Shown here one piece after another: positions 26,311 through 35,276 of a stretch of 64,000 nucleotides of DNA. Source of the stretch: Spartobacteria bacterium (lineage in GTDB: Bacteria > Verrucomicrobiota > Verrucomicrobiia > Chthoniobacterales > UBA10450); assembly GCA_003134785.1 (NCBI GenBank), contig PLCN01000013.1, positions 1 to 64,000 of the forward strand, read 5' to 3'. The notes beneath the pieces are model-generated. The model did not search any database. It saw nothing but the letters and a program-made list of their open reading frames with translations, and had not been told where the DNA came from. Position 1 is the first letter of the stretch. Each line of letters opens with the position of its first letter. The position numbers and the translations under genes are program-made.

Positions 26311-26380
26311 CTCGTGCGATTTGCCGATTCAGCTACGAGTAGATACTAACCTACTGGCCGCGGGTACGTAGTTTCCCCTT

Positions 26381-27535
26381 CTATTTGCTGTCGAGATTTT
26401 CATCGACTTTTCGGAATCTTCGAAGCGAAAGAAACTCGATGTCATGACTCGATCCCCCATTCAGCGCCAGTTCCGCTCCGATTTCACCCATGACCGGGGC
26501 AAACTTAAACCCGTGGCCGGAGAAGCCGCCGCACAAGATAAGGTTCGGATGCTCCGGATGGTAATCGATCACGAAGTTTTCGTCGGGAGTTAGTGTATAC
26601 ATGCATGGCTTCACTTCGCGCATAGTCTTGACCGCGCCCGGCATCCATTGCTCCAGCGCTCGGGCGATTGGCTCTACGTCGCGAGCTAGATCTACCTCGC
26701 GGTTGATGTGCTTGGCGTCAGTCAGGTCCCCGAAGCCGTGGAAGGCCGCCTTAATTCCATCGCCGAAATCCGGAAAGCCATAGAGGGGCGCGGGCAGGCC
26801 TCGCCGGTCGACCAAGAATGCCGGGTAACCCGGTGCATCGTAGGCGTGGGTAACAGGGAAAAACCAGGCCTGGATGTTGCGTTGCACGCGTATCCGAACG
26901 CCAAGTGACTCGAGCGTCTCCTGAAACCACGGCCCTAACGCCAGGACAAGCTTGCGCGTCGAAACCTGAGTGCCATCGGAAAGGCGCAGCTCGAAGCCGT
27001 TGCCGGTGGCATGCCAGCTTTCCATTGCTACGCCAAAGCGCATTTCCGCGCCGTGCGATTCGGCGCGCTTCAAATGGGCCTGAACAGCGAGTTCCGGATT
27101 CAACACACCTCCGTCGCTTTCATACAAAGCTACTTCCTTCTTCCGGAGCTCAAGCGTTGGGTAACGCGCTTTGACCTCTCGCTGACTTAACGTTTCGACC
27201 GCCAGATCATGTTCCGCGGCAGCGCGCAAAGTCCCCTTGATGATGACACTGGTTTTTTCGCCGACGGAAAGCACACCGGTCATACGCAAGATACTTTCGC
27301 CTGTCGCGCGTTCCAGTTCCCGCCATAAGTCATAGGCTCGCAATACCAGCGGCACATAAGCCGGATCTTCGAAGTAAGCCTTGCGGATCATCCGGGTTTT
27401 CCCATGCGACGAACCCAGGTCGTGGGCAGGTCCGAATTGTTCCAGGCCGATGACGGAGGCGCCGCGGACCGAGCAATGAGCCAGGATCGCGCTGCCCATT
27501 CCACCCAGACCTACTACCGCAACGTCGTGGCCCAT
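26381..27535 (-). CDS. FAD-dependent N-methyl amino acid / sarcosine oxidase family protein
   Basis: A 384-residue flavoprotein of the DadA/SolA/MSOX type. ATG 27535 starts the Rossmann fold (MGHDVAVVGLGGMGSAILAH, GxGxxG). The MSOX-like SSHGKTRMIRKAYFEDPAYVPL follows. Later FSGHGFKFAPVMGEIGAELA is the C-terminal FAD-contacting motif. Two cysteines near the C-terminus (KPCMYTLTPDENFVID) suggest covalent FAD attachment as in SolA. The substrate is probably an N-methyl amino acid. Confidence 0.88.
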   Translation of the reverse strand: MGHDVAVVGLGGMGSAILAHCSVRGASVIGLEQFGPAHDLGSSHGKTRMIRKAYFEDPAYVPLVLRAYDLWRELERATGESILRMTGVLSVGEKTSVIIKGTLRAAAEHDLAVETLSQREVKARYPTLELRKKEVALYESDGGVLNPELAVQAHLKRAESHGAEMRFGVAMESWHATGNGFELRLSDGTQVSTRKLVLALGPWFQETLESLGVRIRVQRNIQAWFFPVTHAYDAPGYPAFLVDRRGLPAPLYGFPDFGDGIKAAFHGFGDLTDAKHINREVDLARDVEPIARALEQWMPGAVKTMREVKPCMYTLTPDENFVIDYHPEHPNLILCGGFSGHGFKFAPVMGEIGAELALNGGSSHDIEFLSLRRFRKVDENLDSK

Positions 27536-27554
27536 GAGTAACCCTAGTCTGCTG

Positions 27555-28037
27555 CTACTCGATCTCGGCCGACCAAACCGTTCCGGTATACTTGCCCTGG
27601 CGATACGAGACGTTAATCCGGTCACCAACCTTCACTTTTTCCCAGTGAGCCTTATCGGTGTGGATATCGAACCGTCGCAGATCGGAGACCATTTCGACTG
27701 ATACGAGCCACTGCTCGTCGCTCATGGCCCGCGGGTCGCGGCTGGTGCCGCGCGCATCTTTTTTCATAACGTACGGGCCTACCACGATTTCGTCTTCAGC
27801 CAGAGGCCTATTGCTAACCTCTGAATCGGCACTGCTTGGACCAGGAGTAGGCTCGCTTGGATTGGGAGACTGCTCAGCGGCCGGCGATGGCGTGGCCTCC
27901 CGGGCGGCGATGCGCTCCTTCTCCAGAACCACTGCTTGTCCGCTTTTCTTCCAGCATCCAGTCAGGCTCAGGATCAACATTATGCCGGCGAAAGCCGGTC
28001 CGAGTTGAAGAGGCAGCTTAGAAAAACTCTGACGCAT
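27555..28037 (-). CDS. putative lipoprotein of unknown function
   Basis: A 160-residue lipoprotein. Signal with lipobox LSLTGC, then a Pro/Ser/Glu-rich linker (residues about 45-75) and a compact C-terminal domain (VSVEMVSDLRRFDIHTDK, then VGDRINVSYRQGKYTGTVWS) that resembles a small beta barrel. It lies just upstream of the amine oxidase in the same direction (19 bp gap), so cotranscription is likely. Confidence 0.75.
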   Translation of the reverse strand: MRQSFSKLPLQLGPAFAGIMLILSLTGCWKKSGQAVVLEKERIAAREATPSPAAEQSPNPSEPTPGPSSADSEVSNRPLAEDEIVVGPYVMKKDARGTSRDPRAMSDEQWLVSVEMVSDLRRFDIHTDKAHWEKVKVGDRINVSYRQGKYTGTVWSAEIE

Positions 28038-28252
28038 CTGGAAGAAGAGACGATGGAAAACTTTCTCGTCAAGGCGAAGCGTTTTCTCTTCGATGGAGAG
28101 AACGTTGGAATGACGACGAGCGTGGAGTGACGGGCCGGGGGTCCGGATGGAATTTTCCGTAAGACGCGCATTTCCGAACTCGCAGCCCCAACAACTTTCT
28201 GCTGAAAGGGCTTGTCGCCACTGCGGCGACTAGATAGGAGAACCACCTTTCG

Positions 28253-29677
28253 ATGCTCTTCAACTCTCTCACCTTCGTTGTTTTTTTCCTCGTCGTGCTG
28301 GCGGCGTATTGGACCATGCGGTCGTGGGAAGCGCGCAAGAACCTGCTTCTCGTTGCGAGCTACATCTTCTACGGCGCGTGGAATCCGCCCTTCGCCGCGC
28401 TTCTCTTCGCGACGACCGCGCTCGATTTCTATCTCGGAAGGAAAATGGGCAAGCTGCACGAACCGCGCCAGCGCCGGCTCTGGTTAATCATCAGCGTGGC
28501 GGTGAATCTGAGCATGCTCGGGTTTTTTAAGTACGGGAACTTTCTCCTGGAAAATTTCCAATGGGTGCTGGCGCGGGGAGGCATTCAATACAAGCCGCCG
28601 CATCTCGATGTCTTTCTGCCGATCGGCATCTCGTTCTACACCTTTCACTCTCTCTCCTATACGCTCGATATTTACCGCGGCGTGATGCGGCCCACCCGCT
28701 CGCTCCGCGATTTCACGCTCGCGGTTTCTTTCTTCCCGCAGCTCGTCGCGGGACCGATCGTTCGCGCCGGAGATTTCCTCCCGCAGCTCGACGCGCCGCC
28801 AAAACCGCTGAAGGGCCGCTTTCTCTGGGGCCTTGCGCTCATGACACTTGGCCTTTTCGAAAAGGTGGTCCTGGCCGACACAATTCTGGCCGGCTCTGCC
28901 GATCGCGTCTTCGGCTATGAAGGTCCTCTCATCGCGCTCGATTCATGGATGGGCGTCATGGCGTTCGCCGGTCAAATCTTCTTTGACTTCGCCGGCTACT
29001 CGACCTGTGCCATCGGCGCCGCCCTCTGCCTCGGTTTTCATCTCAAGGATAATTTCCGATTCCCTTATGCCGCTATCGGTTTCTCGGATTTCTGGCGGCG
29101 CTGGCACATCTCGCTCTCCACGTTCCTGCGCGATTACCTTTACATCCCGCTGGGGGGCAATCGCCTCGGCGCGGCGCGCGCGATGATCAACCTGATTATC
29201 GTGATGTTCATCGGCGGGCTCTGGCACGGGGCCGCATGGACGTTCGTGGTTTGGGGTTTATTGCACGGCTCGTATCTGGCGCTGGAGCGCCTGGTGAAAG
29301 CGTTCGTTAAAAAAGATGCCGCATGGGCGAACAACCTTGGCGTCAAACTACTCGCCGGCCTGGGAACCTACGTCGCGGTCCTGATCGCCTGGGTTTATTT
29401 CCGCGCGTCGGATTTCGGCGTCGCGAGTCGTCTGATCGGCGGAATGTTCGGCCGGCATCCGACCGGCGACGCCCTTCTGAGCACGCGGGAGATGTTGCAA
29501 GTCGGGATAGTTACCTTCTTCCTTCTGGCCGCTCACTGGTCGCTGCGCGATATCTCGATCGAAACCGCCGTCGAACGTCTTCCGCGGTGGGTGGTCACGA
29601 CCGCCTGGTTCCTCATGGCTTGCGCCATTATTCTCACTCAAGGCAGCAGCAATGCATTCATCTACTTCCAATTTTGA
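28253..29677 (+). CDS. MBOAT-family O-acyltransferase (AlgI-like)
   Basis: A 474-residue polytopic membrane enzyme that moves acyl groups across the membrane for polysaccharide O-acetylation. It shows the AlgI pattern: MLFNSLTFVVFFLVVLAAYW, PIGISFYTFHSLSYTLDIYRG, FPQLVAGPIVRAGDFLPQL, FWRRWHISLSTFLRDYLYIP, and GGLWHGAAWTFVVWG with the catalytic His. Start ATG 28253. It overlaps the next gene by 26 bases. Confidence 0.93.
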   Translation: MLFNSLTFVVFFLVVLAAYWTMRSWEARKNLLLVASYIFYGAWNPPFAALLFATTALDFYLGRKMGKLHEPRQRRLWLIISVAVNLSMLGFFKYGNFLLENFQWVLARGGIQYKPPHLDVFLPIGISFYTFHSLSYTLDIYRGVMRPTRSLRDFTLAVSFFPQLVAGPIVRAGDFLPQLDAPPKPLKGRFLWGLALMTLGLFEKVVLADTILAGSADRVFGYEGPLIALDSWMGVMAFAGQIFFDFAGYSTCAIGAALCLGFHLKDNFRFPYAAIGFSDFWRRWHISLSTFLRDYLYIPLGGNRLGAARAMINLIIVMFIGGLWHGAAWTFVVWGLLHGSYLALERLVKAFVKKDAAWANNLGVKLLAGLGTYVAVLIAWVYFRASDFGVASRLIGGMFGRHPTGDALLSTREMLQVGIVTFFLLAAHWSLRDISIETAVERLPRWVVTTAWFLMACAIILTQGSSNAFIYFQF

Positions 29678-30722
29678 ACGGGTAATTCCTGCGTTGCCGT
29701 GGCGCGGCATCACGGTGGCGGTTTGCGTCTTCGCGCTCATTGCCGTGGCCGCGTGGGAAATTCATTGCCGCGCGGTCGGGTACGAGCCCACCCTGAACGA
29801 CACGGAGGATCTTTGGGCCGAAGCCCGGCGCCGGGTGGAGCCGGAATCGATCGTCATTATCGGTGATTCGCGGGCCTGGTTCGACTCGGATTTGGACGAA
29901 CTGGAGCGCGGGCTTGGTCAGCGCCCGGTGCAACTCGCGCTCCCCGGCAGTTGCGCATACCCGGTCCTGGCAGACCTCGCGGATGACCCTCATTTCCATG
30001 GCACAATCATCTGCAGTGTCGTGCCGAGGATTTTTTTCGCGCCGGGCGGTCCGCCGGTCGAGCATTCGGAGAAAGCGGTCCGGCGCTATCACGGCCAGAC
30101 TTGGGCGCAACGCGCGAGCCATTACCTTTCGGTGCCCTTGGAACAGAGCTTCGCCTTTTTGAAACAGGACGATCTCGCTCTCGAGGAGCTGCTCAAGGAC
30201 CTTCCCATTCCCGATCGGCCCTACGCGCAAGTGCCGCCGCGCGCGCCGCCCTACTTTTGCTCCATCGATCGCGAGCGGCGCGCGCGGATGGTCGAGCAAT
30301 GCGCCCGGCCGGGCCCGCTCCAGGAAAAAGTGAAAAGCCGCTGGACGCGGCTTTTCACTCCGCCGCGGCCCCCGAAATTCGTGCCGAAAGAAATCTTCGA
30401 AGCAAAAATCGCTGAAGCAATCGAAGCCCGCTATCGCAATACGAAGATTGCGGTCGACAAGCTTCGCGCGCGAGGCGGCAAAATCGTATTTGTTCGTTTC
30501 CCCCTCAGCGGCGACCTGAAGGTCTATGAAGACCGCGCTACCCCGCGCGCGAAAACGTGGGACCCGTTACTCCGGCAAACTGGCGCACCCGGGGTTTATT
30601 TCGAAGATTATCCCGAGCTATCGGGCTTCAACTGCCCCGAGTGGTCTCATCTCTCCGCCGGCGACTCCGTCGAATTCAGCAAGCGCCTCGTCCCTCACCT
30701 CCGCGCGGCGCTTCAACTCTAA
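29652..30722 (+). CDS. membrane-anchored SGNH-like protein, MBOAT partner
   Basis: A 356-residue protein with one N-terminal membrane helix (GITVAVCVFALIAVAAW) and an extracytoplasmic SGNH-type domain. Block I is visible as SIVIIGDSRAWFDSD; near the C-terminus CPEWSHLSAGDSVEFSKRL provides a candidate Asp/Ser-x-His pair. Such proteins pair with MBOAT enzymes as the terminal acetyltransferase (compare AlgX/AlgJ, DltD). The 26-base overlap supports a two-component O-acetylation unit. Confidence 0.8.
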   Translation: MHSSTSNFERVIPALPWRGITVAVCVFALIAVAAWEIHCRAVGYEPTLNDTEDLWAEARRRVEPESIVIIGDSRAWFDSDLDELERGLGQRPVQLALPGSCAYPVLADLADDPHFHGTIICSVVPRIFFAPGGPPVEHSEKAVRRYHGQTWAQRASHYLSVPLEQSFAFLKQDDLALEELLKDLPIPDRPYAQVPPRAPPYFCSIDRERRARMVEQCARPGPLQEKVKSRWTRLFTPPRPPKFVPKEIFEAKIAEAIEARYRNTKIAVDKLRARGGKIVFVRFPLSGDLKVYEDRATPRAKTWDPLLRQTGAPGVYFEDYPELSGFNCPEWSHLSAGDSVEFSKRLVPHLRAALQL

Positions 30723-30723
30723 C

Positions 30724-30754
30724 TGGTAGGGCGAGACTCCGTCGAGCCGCTCCC
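30724..30754. repeat. TGGTAGGGCGAGACTCCGTC repeat, copy 1
   Basis: Half-element just after the SGNH-like gene. A related inverse copy lies at 37589-37614. It is probably another REP-like family. Confidence 0.5.
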
Positions 30755-30806
30755 TAAAGTGGGAGGGACCTCGGCATCCCGACCCTTTCTTCTAACTGGG
30801 CACCCA

Positions 30807-31304
30807 CTAACAATCCTCCCGCCACACCTGCGCTGCCTCTTCATCGCGCGCTGAGTTCAAAAAACGCTCCCACACTTGTTTCTCGTACCAGACCGCTGCC
30901 AGCTCCCAAACACAGAACGTTGGCTTGTGGCTCCTCTCCCGAGGAAACAACCCGAAGTTACCCCTGGCATCGCCATCCTTGTAGAAAACAGTTTCCCATA
31001 TTTCGTTGGAACCGCGCCAAGTGGAGACAATCAGGAAATAGAACTCCTTCCCGCAGCGATGAAGGATAACAAAGCCGAGGCCTCGCGCCTCGAGCGGATT
31101 CGCCATCAAATAAGAACGGGCCAGTTGGGTTATCTCATCCGGAACAGGCCGGTTATCTTGGAAAACCGCATACCATTTCAGCACTGCTCCTGGCGGCTCG
31201 ATCGCTTCCCCTGGGGTTACGCACTTGGAGACGTGCTGGTATCCCGGCGAAACCCCCAAGTCGTCATTCAGGATTTTCGTTAGCTGTGTGTATCGATCAG
31301 TCAT
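30807..31304 (-). CDS. cytosolic protein of unknown function
   Basis: A 165-residue soluble protein with no signal peptide. ATG 31304 gives MTDRYTQLTKILNDDLGVSP. It is rich in aromatic residues: KWYAVFQDNRPVPDEITQLA, GLGFVILHRCGKEFYFLIV, STWRGSNEIWETVFYKDG. The sequence looks like a real globular domain, but I cannot name the family. It is divergent from the exported protein at 31442. Confidence 0.65.
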   Translation of the reverse strand: MTDRYTQLTKILNDDLGVSPGYQHVSKCVTPGEAIEPPGAVLKWYAVFQDNRPVPDEITQLARSYLMANPLEARGLGFVILHRCGKEFYFLIVSTWRGSNEIWETVFYKDGDARGNFGLFPRERSHKPTFCVWELAAVWYEKQVWERFLNSARDEEAAQVWREDC

Positions 31305-31441
31305 GGTCAGTTTTTTCACGATGCCATGAATTATTCTTCCCGTCGAGAACGCTAGTATCACCTCAGGTTTTCGTGGAGCAGGCAGATCTCCTTCCTTACT
31401 GTCCTCTTTACAAAGCGTGGTCTGCCCGGGTAGCGTTTGCC

Positions 31442-31933
31442 ATGAACAGCCTTTTACCGATTCGTCAAATCGCGCTCGCCTTTTCGCTGAGTGTAATCCT
31501 ACTGCTATCTCTTATTAGCCCTGCGATTGCAGCCGCTGAAAACGATCTCCCATCGGGCGCAGCTCGTGGATCGCTCACCTTTGAAGGCCACACGGCGGAG
31601 TTCAAGTTTGCGGCCGCCTTTGTCGATCAAAAGGATAGCGACAAACCTGTGGTCCTCCTTTTGACAGACACAAAGCTCCCCACTGAGAAATGGACAAGCG
31701 AGTTCGACATGATGCGAGATAAGACCAAGTGGAACGGGATCGTCTTTTTCCTCAAGGATGGCGTCGCGATTCGATCTGACATCGAAATGAACGGCAGGCA
31801 CACCAGCATCTCAGGCATCTTCGAACTCAAGCTCGATAACTCTGCTAGCAAAGATCTGACTGGCAAGGCCACCACTGACGACGGCGCAAAAGACGCCACG
31901 CTCAAAGTCACGTTTCACGCCACCTTGAAATAG
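31442..31933 (+). CDS. exported protein of unknown function
   Basis: A 163-residue protein with a clear Sec signal (IALAFSLSVILLLSLISPAI, cleavage near AIAAA). The mature part has alternating strands (GSLTFEGHTAEFKFAAAFVD, KPVVLLLTDTKLPTEKW, DATLKVTFHATLK), suggesting a beta-sandwich periplasmic domain. No family recognised. An upstream in-frame start at 31286 adds 52 residues that lack protein character and overlap the opposing gene. Confidence 0.7.
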   Translation: MNSLLPIRQIALAFSLSVILLLSLISPAIAAAENDLPSGAARGSLTFEGHTAEFKFAAAFVDQKDSDKPVVLLLTDTKLPTEKWTSEFDMMRDKTKWNGIVFFLKDGVAIRSDIEMNGRHTSISGIFELKLDNSASKDLTGKATTDDGAKDATLKVTFHATLK

Positions 31934-31998
31934 CACAACCGCTGCAACCAGGCATGACGTTCCGTTATCACCGGCTTGCTCCGGCTCTCACCGGCACA

Positions 31999-32460
31999 CT
32001 AAGGCGTCAGGAAGGTTTTGCCGGAGTAAGGATCCTTCACCTCAGTTCCGCTCGGAAAACCGCGGACATCCACATAACCTGATTTCGGTGAGTAAGGACT
32101 CGTGACAAACCCCGGTTTGCCGGGAACGGGAATTCCATAGGGCAGATCGCGACGCGATTTGGTCGGAGGGGCCGTGGCGGCTACGCGAGCCATCATCGGC
32201 GTTGGCGTGGGCAAAGGCGTGGTTGGCGGTGGAGTGGGAGGCGCCTCTGGTGACGGGGTCTGCCCGTTCGCATTCTGTTGGGTCTGGGAGGTTTTCTTCC
32301 GAGTGCTGGGGCGCGGCGTTGGAGTGTGTTGAGGATGTGCTATCGAGTTGCCCAGCCTCTTGAAAAAATCACCGACCGGATTGCCTGCGATCGAATCCCC
32401 GCCGGCAAAAAAACATGCGACCGACAAAAGCAAAATTATCTTTCTGGGAAAACGATCCAT
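31999..32460 (-). CDS. exported Pro-rich protein with small C-terminal module
   Basis: A 153-residue protein: signal peptide (IILLLSVACFFAGGDSIAG), a short NPVGDFFKRLGNSI segment, a long Pro/Thr-rich linker, and a C-terminal module (GYVDVRGFPSGTEVKDPYSG, then KTFLTP). The last module, with 'VDVxGxxxGxxxxDPYxGKxF', looks like a conserved short envelope motif. Function unknown. Confidence 0.65.
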   Translation of the reverse strand: MDRFPRKIILLLSVACFFAGGDSIAGNPVGDFFKRLGNSIAHPQHTPTPRPSTRKKTSQTQQNANGQTPSPEAPPTPPPTTPLPTPTPMMARVAATAPPTKSRRDLPYGIPVPGKPGFVTSPYSPKSGYVDVRGFPSGTEVKDPYSGKTFLTP

Positions 32461-32652
32461 ACCGAGTGGGCACTGTGCACCACGTTGCGCACTGTTCAAA
32501 TCTCCAGCCACTTTGTTTTATGGCTCGCTAGACAATTCCAGAAACGCCCCGTGAGATTTTGCCGGCGGCTCGACGTGCGGGCGATAGCTTGATCCGGACC
32601 AAAAGCAAGGAATGACAACAGCGCTTCGCCGCGCGAGGCTGGATTTCCATTT

Positions 32653-33909
32653 ATGATTCAGACCGTAGCTCCACGCCCGACCACGCTCGTTTCGATCGAG
32701 CAAATCAGACAAGGCTTCCCCGCTCTCGAGCGCAGACATAATAGCCATCCTGTCGCTTACTTCGATGGTCCGGGCGGAACACAAGTCCCGCGCGCTGTGG
32801 TCGAGGCCATGACCAGTTACCTCTACCATCATAACGCTAATACCCACTGGGCCTACCCGACCAGCGCGGAGACCGACGCGATCATTGAAGATGCCCGGCG
32901 TGCGCTCGCCGATTTTCTCCGCGCGGCGCCAAATGAAATCGCATTTGGCGCGAACATGACCACGCTCACTTTCCACCTCGGGCGTGCCCTGGGCCGGGCT
33001 TACAATCCCGGCGACGAGATCGTCGTCACGGAGCTGGATCATCACGCCAACGTCGCGCCCTGGCGAGCGCTGGAGAAAGAGCGCGGGGTTATCGTGCGGC
33101 TCGCCCGCATGATTCCCGAAACCGGGCAGCTCGATTGGGATCACTTCGCTCGGCAGGTGAATGCGAGGACAAAGCTGGTGGCAATCGGCGCCGCCTCGAA
33201 TGCGCTGGGGACAATCAACGATGTCCGCCGGGCCGCGGAGATGGCCCACGCGGTTGACGCGCAAATTTTCGTTGATGCGGTGCATTACGCCCCGCACGCA
33301 CTGATCGATGTGCGCGAGATGGATTGCGATTTTCTGAGCTGCTCCGCCTACAAGTTCTACGGGCCGCATATCGGAATCTTGTATGGCAAAGGAGATCTAC
33401 TGGGTGCCTTGGATTTCCCGAAGCTGATCCCCGCGCCTGATGCGGCGCCGGAACGAGCTGAGACCGGCACGCAGAACCACGAAGGAATCGCAGGCGCCGG
33501 GGCGGCCGTGGATTTCCTTGCTTCGCTCGCGCCGGAAGGAGCGACGCGACGCGGGCAATTGCGTGTGGCCTTTGCAGAACTTCACCAGCAGGGCCGCGGA
33601 CTAGTCACCCAACTTTGGGAAGGCCTGGAGCGAATTGAAGGCGTCTCTCTTTACGGACCGCCGCCGGATGGACCACGCACGCCAACTGTCGCCTTCACCG
33701 TCGAAGGTGTATCGTCCACCGAAGTCTCAACGAAGCTAGCCGACCTCGGCGTCTTTACCTCGAACGGCGACTTCTATGCCACGACCGTGATCGAACGCCT
33801 GGGTCATGCGACGGATGGGGTAGTACGCGCCGGCTGCGCCTGTTATACCACCAGCGAGGAAGTAGAGCGATTGGTTGATGGAGTAAGAGCTATTGCCCGT
33901 GCGAAGTAA
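32653..33909 (+). CDS. class V aminotransferase / cysteine desulfurase-like protein
   Basis: A 418-residue PLP enzyme of the cysteine-desulfurase-like group (VC1184-type subfamily). It shows YFDGPGGTQVPRAVVEAM, NTHWAYPTSAETD, ELDHHANVAPWRALE, VDAVHYAPHALIDV and SAYKFYGPHIGILYG, where the Lys forms the PLP Schiff base. The catalytic-Cys loop of true IscS/SufS is not obvious, so the reaction may be another beta-elimination or transamination. No Suf or Isc genes are nearby. Confidence 0.88.
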   Translation: MIQTVAPRPTTLVSIEQIRQGFPALERRHNSHPVAYFDGPGGTQVPRAVVEAMTSYLYHHNANTHWAYPTSAETDAIIEDARRALADFLRAAPNEIAFGANMTTLTFHLGRALGRAYNPGDEIVVTELDHHANVAPWRALEKERGVIVRLARMIPETGQLDWDHFARQVNARTKLVAIGAASNALGTINDVRRAAEMAHAVDAQIFVDAVHYAPHALIDVREMDCDFLSCSAYKFYGPHIGILYGKGDLLGALDFPKLIPAPDAAPERAETGTQNHEGIAGAGAAVDFLASLAPEGATRRGQLRVAFAELHQQGRGLVTQLWEGLERIEGVSLYGPPPDGPRTPTVAFTVEGVSSTEVSTKLADLGVFTSNGDFYATTVIERLGHATDGVVRAGCACYTTSEEVERLVDGVRAIARAK

Positions 33910-33980
33910 GGGCGATGCACTCCGCCAACCACGCGATTGCGGTCAATCGCCACTTTGAAACTGCCCGATCAACGCTCTCG

Positions 33981-35012
33981 CTAGCTCTTGGGATCTTCAG
34001 CCACTCTCAGCACCATCTTGCCTCTCGTGTGATGCGTCGCAGCTTGTTGCAGTGCCTTTACCGCCTCGGTCAGCGGCAGCACCTGAGTCACAACCGCTTT
34101 GATCTTCTTTGCTTCGATCAACTTTGTTATTTCCGCCAGCTCCTCCGCATTTGGTTTTACCGCGATCGATGCGCCACGAATTCCATGCGCTTCCATTTTT
34201 TCCTGATCAAGCCGGGAGACCAGGGTCGCAATGAAGCCGCCTTTCTTTACCACCGCGTACGAACGCTCCAGCGTATCATGTCCCACCGGGTCGAGCACGA
34301 CATCGACATCTTTCGCCATCTCTTCGAATTTCGTTTTGGTGTAATCGATCGCCAGATCCGCACCAAGCTCCTTGAGCAGATCCTGGTTTGGGGTCGAAGC
34401 TGTTGCGATCACCTTTGCGCCGCGCGCCTTTGCGATCTGGATGGCCATGCTCCCCACCCCTCCTGAACCACCGTGAATGAGCACCGTCTGACCCGCTCCT
34501 AGATGGGCCACGTCGATCAGGGCTTGCCACGCGGTCAAGGCTGCCAGCGGCACCGATGCCGCATCAGTGAAGGTGAGTGACTTGGGCTTGAGCGCAACTT
34601 CTCCTTCTGTCGCTATCGTAAACTCCGCCCAGCCACCACCCCAAAGAACGTAGCCATAAACAGAGTCACCGACCTTCAGCTTCGTGATCTTACTCCCTGT
34701 TTTTTCCACCACGCCGGCAATATCGTAGCCTGGGATGAGAGGCAGGTGTGTTCCAAATTCCTTCGCGTACTTCCCCGACACAATGAGCGGATCGGCCGGG
34801 TTCACTCCGGCCGCAATCACCCGGACCAAGACCTCATTCTCTTTCGGCTCCGGCCGCGGAATCTCTTCGAGTCTTAGGACCTCCGGCCCGCCATAAGCGT
34901 GAATGACCATCGCCTTCATCGTCGGCTTCTCCGATTGAGGAGCGGCCTGACCAGGTAGAATCGCTAATATTGTTAAGCCGCAAAGGACTGTTAGCTGTCT
35001 TAAGATTCGCAT
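33981..35012 (-). CDS. exported NADP-dependent quinone oxidoreductase (MDR family)
   Basis: A 343-residue zinc-free medium-chain dehydrogenase of the quinone-reductase type: MKAMVIHAYGGPEVLRLEEI, GYDIAGVVEKTGSKITKLKV and the NADPH motif TVLIHGGSGGVGSMAIQIAK. Unusually, it is preceded by a signal peptide (RQLTVLCGLTILAILPGQAA) from ATG 35012. Export of such an enzyme is odd, as NADPH is scarce in the periplasm. A close paralogue lies at 36079-37116. Confidence 0.88.
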   Translation of the reverse strand: MRILRQLTVLCGLTILAILPGQAAPQSEKPTMKAMVIHAYGGPEVLRLEEIPRPEPKENEVLVRVIAAGVNPADPLIVSGKYAKEFGTHLPLIPGYDIAGVVEKTGSKITKLKVGDSVYGYVLWGGGWAEFTIATEGEVALKPKSLTFTDAASVPLAALTAWQALIDVAHLGAGQTVLIHGGSGGVGSMAIQIAKARGAKVIATASTPNQDLLKELGADLAIDYTKTKFEEMAKDVDVVLDPVGHDTLERSYAVVKKGGFIATLVSRLDQEKMEAHGIRGASIAVKPNAEELAEITKLIEAKKIKAVVTQVLPLTEAVKALQQAATHHTRGKMVLRVAEDPKS

Positions 35013-35213
35013 CGGCCCAACGTCTCCTTGAACGGCAATCCAAGCGAGCGAAAAATGCATACCTGACCCATCGGGGTTCTAACCGCGGATGACTCGGATT
35101 GCCCGGGATATGATCCTGAAAGTGACATGTCGATATCATTTCCTTGTGGCTCCCTGGCTCGTTCGTTTGGCGGCCTCCCCGCGACCATTGTTCACGCTTT
35201 TGTCTCCTCTTCC

Positions 35214-35250
35214 ATTGGACGTTGAGCGTTGGACGTTGGACGTTGAACGT
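35214..35250. repeat. tandem GTTGGAC/GTTGAGC/GTTGAAC repeat
   Basis: Five near-identical units of about 7 bases (ttggacg, ttgagcg, ttggacg, ttggacg, ttgaacg) followed by the palindrome cgcgggcgtagcccgcg, 25 bp before the GYF/PH gene. Confidence 0.6.
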
Positions 35251-35276
35251 TCGCGGGCGTAGCCCGCGCTCTTCCT

